A stretch of DNA of 64,000 nucleotides from Herpomyces periplanetae (lineage: Eukaryota; Ascomycota; Laboulbeniomycetes; Herpomycetales; Herpomycetaceae), in contig WMKJ01000015.1 in assembly GCA_009733715.1 (NCBI GenBank), positions 62,001 through 126,000 on the forward strand, given 5' to 3'. The translations under genes and the position numbers were made by a program. The notes beneath the pieces were generated by a model. The model saw only the letters and a program-made list of their open reading frames with translations, made no database searches and was not told the DNA's origin. Within the stretch, counting starts at the first letter, position 1, and each line of letters begins with the position of its first letter. Positions 57,918-64,000 of the stretch are shown one piece after another.

Positions 57918-59654
57918 ATGTCTCAGCCACGCTCGTCTGTATTTCAATCTCCGCGTCTTGGTGGTAAGTCAACTTATGTAAACTTTAAGTGAATAAGGCT
58001 AAGCAAAAGGGTACTCTATGGCTCGTGGTTCTGCAAACTTTTGTCAATTCTACTCCCTTGACTATTAGAGGTGTTACATGAAAATGTTCATGATGGAGTT
58101 ACGGGTGAGATAAAAGAAATATCTTACACCCGATGTCGAATCGTTGGAAATGGGTCATTTGGCGTAGTGTTTCATACCAAAATGACGCCATCTGGCGAAG
58201 ATGCGGCCATTAAGCGGGTTTTACAGGATAAAAGATTCAAAGTTAGTACTACGTGAGCTCGCATACTCCTAACAAGAGGAAGGGAAATTGATGGGTGGAA
58301 GTAATACCATTTATGAGAAGCTAACGTCCATAATGGTTTAGAATCGCGAATTGCAGATTATGCGCAAAATACGGCATACCAATATTGTGCAGCTTAAGGC
58401 ATTTTTTTATAGTAAAACAGAACCTGTAGGTTATTTGGACGAAACATGTATTGTGTACACTCACCCACCCACCTTCCAACCCACATCAGCGTATAAAAGT
58501 TTATAGGGGAATGAATCAACATAGACTGACTGGAAATTGGATGAGTAGAGCGGAGAATTGTATCTTAACCTTATCTTGGAATACGTACCTGAGACTATAT
58601 TTCGCGCGTCTAGGTGGTTTAGCAAGATCAAGTCGTTAATGCCACCGTTGGAAGTGAAGTTGTACAGTTATCAATTATTTCGAGCATTGGCTTATCTTCA
58701 TTCTCAAGGAATATGTCACCGAGACATTAAACCGCAGAATTTGTTGTTAAATCCATCGACAGGCGTTTTAAAATTATGCGATTTTGGGAGTGCCAAAATT
58801 CTTTTGGAAAATGAGCCTAATGTGTCATACATTTGTTCAAGATACTATCGCGCTCCCGAACTGATTTTTGGAGCAATTAATTACACGACAAAGATTGGTG
58901 AGTGTTAGAATGATTAGGGAGATGAATGTGAACTAACATGGACTATTCTAGATATCTGGTCAACAGGATGTGTGATGGCTGAGTTAATGTTGGGACAGCC
59001 GTTGTTCCCAGGCGAGTCTGGGATTGATCAGTTGGTGGAAATTATTAAGATATTAGGTACACCGAGTCGAGATCAGATTCGTACAATGAATCCAAATTAT
59101 ATGGAGCATAAGTTTCCTCAAATTAAGCCGTATCCTTTTAGCAAGGTAATTACAATTGAGTGCACTGGTATATATGATGGAAATGATGAACGGGTTGATT
59201 AATTGAGGGAATCAAAATGAATACAGGTATTTCGTAAAGCAGATAGCGATGCAATCGACCTTATATCGAAATTGTTACAGTATACACCGCCATCACGATT
59301 ACAAGCGACGGAAGCCATGATTCATCCGTATTTTGATCAATTAAGGGATCCCAATACTCGATTACCCGACTCCCGAAGGGCAAATGCTCCACCTCGCGAG
59401 CTTCCACCTTTGTTTGATTTCAGTCATCATGGTAAGTGTTTAGGCAAGCAGTCAGTTAAGCGTATAAATAAGATGGAATAGGATTGCCAAGTTAACGAGC
59501 TATCTTTCTTGTAGAGTTATCAATTGCGCCTCATTTGAATCAGAGATTGGTACCGATGCATGCACGAGCTGCATTGAGAGCGCAAGGTCTTGATATTGAT
59601 TCATCTACCTTTACATGGCTTTCCAGGGAGGAAATGTTAGCATGCTTAGATTAA
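57918..59654 (+). CDS. GSK3: Glycogen synthase kinase 3 (shaggy-type serine/threonine kinase)
   Basis: Seven exons: 57918-57963, 58069-58241, 58342-58425, 58549-58897, 58952-59145, 59227-59431 and 59515-59654; 396 residues, typical of fungal GSK3. All junctions are GT-AG and keep frame. Motifs: GNGSFGVV (42-49), AIK with the ATP lysine at K64, [41 protein letters not shown] with catalytic D160, DFG at 179-181, [12 protein letters not shown] with the activating tyrosine at Y195, and [13 protein letters not shown]. The C-terminal [18 protein letters not shown] is also conserved. Known role: constitutively active kinase phosphorylating primed substrates in stress, meiosis, glycogen and cell-cycle pathways; yeast relatives are Rim11, Mck1 and Mrk1. 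The exon 3/4 boundary uses donor GTAGGT and acceptor TAG, chosen because it restores the SGELYLNL block. Confidence 0.96.
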
Positions 59655-60407
59655 CGTATATGAAAGTTATTCGATTGTTGTTTATGTTATATAGGCAAAC
59701 CGACAGGCAGGCAGGCGGGAGGGTATCTTTCGCTTTTGATGACACCTTTTTTTTTGTTAACTGATTGATTGATTGATTAATTGGTCAGTAGGGCGAACAG
59801 GTTTGCGAGAGTCGATCCTCTGTGGGTATAGTTATATAGGGTAACTTGAACATTTTTTTGCGGCATTAAATGTCGCTGTGCATGTTTTCTTTTTTATCAC
59901 ACAGCGTAAACAATATGCTCTGTCATATTCCACCATTCAACCCATTGAATCCACGCAATTTTATTTTCTTCTTGCTTGAACATTTCAAACTTGTCTTTAT
60001 CATTCCATCATCCGACTTTTTACCTTTTTTTTTTCTCGCGTCCTCACATTCTCGCGTGCGCTCGCGCGAACTCCCCGGACCCAGGAGAATTGTTTTTCCC
60101 GGCATCCTTACATAAGCCGGAAAGGGGCGCGCGGACAAGCCGAAAAAACGAAAAAAACGCGCGCAAGCAGACGAATGAACAATTCGCGATTTAACGGAAC
60201 ATCGCGTGTGTTTGGAATGATGAGGGAAAAGTTTGATAAAGTCATTTAAATTTGAGATGTGGAAAAATTGATCGGGAGGTTCAGAGTTAACGTGGTATAG
60301 AGAGGATATATTGGCGAGGAATTTAACGGGCTGAGTTAATTATTTAAAATTTTCGTATAACTGGGTAAAGAATTTTTCCAAGAATCTGCTTTCCCGTGAA
60401 TAAGAGT
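59655..60407. other. Spacer between GSK3 and CBP80 with a CpG-dense patch
   Basis: Includes a short GATT tetranucleotide run at 59763-59778 and a T-rich segment. At about 60040-60165 there is a patch dense in CG dinucleotides (runs such as CTCGCGTGCGCTCGCGCG and GGGGCGCGCGG), probably the CBP80 promoter. No coding region found. Confidence 0.5.
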
Positions 60408-63018
60408 ATGGCTTCAGAAGGGCGCAAAAGAAAAATTGTTAATAGTGGTGGTAAGTTGAAGGATTTTGGGGGTTTCTTTAGTAGAATGTAAAAATGATTT
60501 TATTCGTTTATCGAATGGGGTTACATACACTCTTTGCTATTAACTTTCATCATTTTACTTTACACACTAACTTAACATTTAATCGTTCACATATTGGTAC
60601 GCTTGATTTTATTTCAAAGATAATGATGAAGGGGATGATGGATCGGCAGGTGGTCGAAGATCTCGATATACTGAACCGGTTGCTTCAAGATTGAGACGTG
60701 GCATCATCAGTATCGGAGAGGGTGGTTCAGGTATTGAAGAAATTAAGCGAATCGGAAGTTTACTCGGGGAAAGCATGGACGATGATTTAACGGTCAAAAC
60801 ATTCTTTGAATGGGCTATCAGCTTGTTAATGGAACAGAGCATGAAGATCCCCTTTGTAAGCGCTGTATGCATGTGGGCAAATGCTCTAGACCGACGTGTT
60901 GGTGAACGAATAATACATCGTGTTAAACAAGAAGTTGAATGGTGCATCCGTGAAGGCGAATGGCGAAGAGTTAAGTGTTTACTACGCTTTATAGCATGCT
61001 CTCAATGGATGATTGAAAACGGTGCTGAAAGCATGGGAAATATTCTAGAAGAATTATTCGCGCGTGCAGCTGACCTACAGGCTAGTTGGGCTAAGGACAC
61101 TCTGGGGATCGAGTTAGTAAAAATTATTTTATTAACTATCCCCTATTTAATAGTTGTTGGTGGAGCCGAAGATTGGACAGAGCAAGCCAATGAGTTATTG
61201 GATCGGACTGAAGTTATCGCGGGAGTTAGCTCAAGCTTTGATGATCTAGTGGGGGCAATTCCTTCATCAACTACGGGCAAAGGTGGCTCGTGGATCGTTC
61301 TAATACAGCGGCAGTTACGCTCAGTTGCCAAACAAGGTTGGAAAATCCCATGTTTACCAAGTGTATGTCGTGATATTGTTCATGCATTGCGCCAACAAGG
61401 CAAAGAGTGTGGAACTGTTAAATTTGATGGTATCAACGTACGTGAACGTGTTAACGTTGGTGATCGAGTAGTATATGCGGAAGAGTATATATCGTTATTC
61501 GATCAAGGTGAACATGAGTCAGTACCTCGGAGTGATGATATAGCGGGAACTTTGATTCGTGATGCCTTAGTTGATACTATCAATGTACTTGACTTTAATC
61601 GATGTGAAGCTGCTCGGTTTCTCATGGAAATGGGTTGGTTTTGGGGTGATAACACATTTGCTGAGCGTGGCATAGCTTATGATAAATTATCGGGTATACC
61701 CGAGGGTCAGTCACGCTGGAAGCGGGAAGATTTGGCGATTGATGCACTCTTCTCCCAAATCATGATGCTACCTACACCCGAGCATAAATTAGTGTATTAT
61801 CATTCAGTGGTCACGGAATGCTGCAAACTGGCACCCGCCGGTGTTGCACCAAGTTTGGGACGAGCCATTCGATTTCTATACGCTAGATTAGGTGGATGGG
61901 ATTTGGAAGTAGAATATCGATTTATGGATTGGTTTGCTCATCATTTAAGTAACTTTGAATTTCGATGGAAATGGGACGAATGGAAAAGTGAAGTCAGCTT
62001 ATCGAGATGTCATGTCAAACGGGCGTTTTTAACGGGCGTGCTGGATAAAGAAGTCCGTCTAAGCTTTACACGACGTATACGGGAAAGTTTACCCGAAGAG
62101 TTTCACTTGCTTGTGCCGGTGGAAAAAGGAATGGATACGCCAGACTTCAAGTTTAACGAAACAAGTAAAAGTGAATGGACAGAAGAAGCGCAGAACGTTG
62201 TTAACCTGATTAAACGACGTGGAGTTACGGCAACGGAAGAGGAAATAGAAGCTATTCATGATCAAGTGGCGGCTAAACTGCGCAAGCAGAATAAAAGCGA
62301 CGAAGAGATAAGTGAAGTCTGGACGGATATTTACATGACATCAGTTGTTTACGTAGGTAGTAAATCTTTGTCTCACTTTTTATCAGCAATTGATAGAGCT
62401 AAGGATTACATTCTGCGTATGATACTCGAAGGGGGAATGAGCCGTGAAGTGATTATTCGTTCTGTTGTGGAGTATTGGAAATATCGACCTGGAACAGCAG
62501 TTGGAATTGTCGATAAATTACTGAATTATACGATTATTCTTCCTGAAAGTGTAATTCGATGGGCACTAGGACCTAAACATTTAGGGAATGGAGAAGTTCT
62601 GGCTGATGCATGGCTTTACGATATGGTCAGTGGAACATTAATGAAAGTGGGAAATAGACTTGGACAAATTCGGGAAGCCGTAATTCGTGGTAAGGTGCGT
62701 GGGGATGTGGACGATGGGCAGATGGAAAAGGTTTGGGAATTATTTACACGAGAACGAACTAGCCTAAGTGAAATGTTTAATATGATTGAACAAGCGTTAC
62801 ATGGTGTTCGTAATTCGTGTAAAGTTGAGTCGAGTTCACCCTTGACGGTAGCATCTCATGAGATGGTTATGGAATGGGCTAATCGGTGGTTGCGCGTCTT
62901 TGAACGATGGAAAAGTGTTGGCGAGATTCGTATGATGGATCATGGGATGGAAATTGGTGTGGAGGCTTTAAGAATGCAGCAAGAAGTTCAAGCCGAACGG
63001 CAGGTTGCATCGGAATAA
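60408..63018 (+). CDS. CBC1: Nuclear cap-binding protein large subunit, CBP80/NCBP1
   Basis: Two exons, 60408-60450 and 60620-63018, with a 169-nt intron (donor GTAAGT, acceptor AAG, phase preserved); 813 residues. After a basic, RK-rich start (MASEGRKRKIVNSG, possible nuclear localisation signal) the protein is almost wholly alpha-helical. It fits the three MIF4G-type repeats of CBP80. Supporting segments are IKRIGSLLGESMDDD, FVSAVCMWANALDRRVGE, VKCLLRFIACSQWM, FEFRWKWDEWKSEVSL, FTRRIRESLPEEFHLLVP and SVVEYWKYRPGTAVGIVDKLLNYTIILPESVIRWAL. The segment near FRWKW to LPEEF and the IxxxWxxRxxxxVxIxDKLLxxxIL pattern are characteristic. Known role: binds the m7G cap of nascent RNA together with CBP20, linking capping to splicing, export and decay. 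Convergent with the nucleoporin gene, 340 nt apart. Confidence 0.92.
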
Positions 63019-63358
63019 TCGTATAGTATTGTACGAACTGTTCATGCATGAGACAATCAACACCGTGCGGTTGTCGTTTGCACGGAAAGCTTACAGATGT
63101 TTAACTACATGTAGCAGATCAAAAAGTCAATAATAACGTTTATTGACCGGATGGTTTAGTGGCGATAGTGGTATTCGCGTCATGCTGTGTACGTTGAGTG
63201 GAGCGATGGGGAAAGTTAGATAGCATTAAGGACAGGACGCAAGTGTGCAACGAGGCGAAGGCGTTTTGACAAGCAGAAAGTTACTGAATTAAAGTTGACC
63301 AAAGGATTTTGTACGTTAAACAACACACTTACTTTCCCTTTCATGCGAAATAGTACAG
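63019..63358. other. Convergent spacer between CBP80 and the nucleoporin gene
   Basis: About 340 nt between facing stop codons. Nothing beyond expected 3' ends is visible. Confidence 0.6.
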
Positions 63359-64000
63359 CTACACCGGCTCCGCAAGAGTATCGAGTCGTACACGAACATG
63401 ATTCAAGGCGTCAAGTTGCTGAGCATCAAGAACACTCGCAGCAGCAATTTCTCGCAACAAAGTAGCTAGATTAGCGCGTGCTATGCTTGCGACGGCTTCG
63501 GGATCACGAAGCCAACGCTCAACCGTATAGACTATATTTGACGCCAACAAACTACGGCGAGTACGGCCTTGACAGGGAGCTTCATTACTGACAAAAATGC
63601 TTTCCAAGCCTTCGATAATACGGTCGTAGCTCACTCCGGCTTCGATAAATGTATTGACCACCCAATGTCGTTCCATGCCACGCCCGCTCTGCGTATCCAT
63701 AGCATACCAGTATAACAGCCGCATAAGTCGGGAAACGGGAAACGTGGTTTCTGATAAATTCATGCGCCGCCCTAGATGAACAACCCGCGAACTAATTACT
63801 TCGTAAACCCGCTTTTCATCCTTGACTTGTCGTTCCACTTCTCCATCGTGAATTTTACCCAGCAGACTGCGCCATGTGCTCATGATATCACTGGCGTTTC
63901 CGTAGTCGGCCGTATAATAGATGATCAGACAAATATCGTAGTATCCCGCTTGGTCCGCATAATCGTTAAATAACCGTGAGATGTCCAGAATCCGCCCGTT
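63359..64000 (-). CDS. C-terminal part of Nup155/Nup170-type nucleoporin (5' part outside window)
   Basis: The minus-strand frame is open from the window edge (64000) to the stop at 63359-63361, giving 213 residues of a longer protein. The sequence LFNDYADQAGYYDICLIIYYTADYGNASDIMSTWRSLL matches the alpha-helical C-terminal solenoid of Nup155/Nup170/Nup157. There the family has a YDICLxIxxxADYR segment followed by a TWxxL helix. It continues as a helical repeat with EVISSRVVHLGRRMNLSETTFPVSRLMRLL. Known role: inner-ring scaffold of the nuclear pore complex. No break is visible. An internal ATG at 63883 is not the start because the conserved helix lies upstream of it. Confidence 0.85.
   Translation of the reverse strand, partial: NGRILDISRLFNDYADQAGYYDICLIIYYTADYGNASDIMSTWRSLLGKIHDGEVERQVKDEKRVYEVISSRVVHLGRRMNLSETTFPVSRLMRLLYWYAMDTQSGRGMERHWVVNTFIEAGVSYDRIIEGLESIFVSNEAPCQGRTRRSLLASNIVYTVERWLRDPEAVASIARANLATLLREIAAASVLDAQQLDALNHVRVRLDTLAEPV

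Noticed and set aside
57734-57981. His-Thr repeat reading frame and its antisense Cys-Val frame
   Set aside because: Pure products of translating the CA microsatellite.
58451-58639. Short frame overlapping GSK3 exon 4
   Set aside because: Out of frame with the conserved kinase residues; the spliced GSK3 model explains this DNA completely.
1-64000. tRNA, rRNA, snRNA genes and transposable or virus-like elements
   Set aside because: I looked for B-box-like words, conserved snRNA starts, reverse transcriptase, integrase and transposase motifs and terminal repeats and saw none. A computed search would be more sensitive.

Overview
The window is nuclear DNA from a fungus. Every recognisable gene has a fungal relative, and several types are characteristic of fungi: an NDT80/PhoG-type transcription factor, a Hos3-type histone deacetylase, a HAL4/SAT4-type ion-homeostasis kinase, an Erf4 palmitoyltransferase subunit, a DUF4203 membrane protein and an Slp1-type SUN protein. 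Introns are short (about 54-170 nt), GT-AG, with GTRAGT-like donors. The DNA is AT-rich and the spacers are long, up to 13.3 kb. I cannot assign a phylum from sequence alone.

Layout. 1-9944 is gene-dense: the 3' end of a gene that may carry a RhoGAP-like domain (+), a zinc chaperone GTPase ZNG1/CBWD (-), a MOB4/phocein-type MOB protein (+), an endosomal NHX-type Na+/H+ exchanger (-) and cystathionine beta-synthase (+). 9945-23250 holds no gene I can support. 23251-41452 carries an NDT80-like regulator, a HOS3-like deacetylase, a DUF4203 multi-span protein and ERF4, all on +. 43391-44948 is a HAL4-type kinase (-). 44949-52191 has no supported gene. 52192-64000 carries an SLP1-like SUN protein, GSK3 and nuclear cap-binding protein CBP80 (all +), and the C-terminal part of a Nup155/Nup170 nucleoporin (-) that runs off the window.

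The genes are ordinary housekeeping and regulatory genes with separate roles: metal and ion homeostasis (ZNG1, NHX, HAL4 type), sulfur metabolism (CBS), signalling (MOB4, GSK3, ERF4), chromatin and transcription (HOS3, NDT80 type), ER membrane (SLP1) and RNA/nuclear pore (CBP80, Nup155). Nothing indicates a metabolic cluster, and I found no transposon, virus-like element, tRNA or rRNA.

The unusual signal is in the non-coding architecture. Many transcription units run from a pyrimidine-rich leader to a purine-rich 3' half and trailer. There are long alternating purine-pyrimidine tracts, one of 83 nt just upstream of the GSK3 start. The E-box CACGTGAC recurs near gene 5' ends, and the palindrome GTTAAC looks overrepresented by hand count. 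I do not claim a new system; these are leads to test. Exon boundaries were worked out by hand from splice consensus, reading-frame continuity and family conservation.
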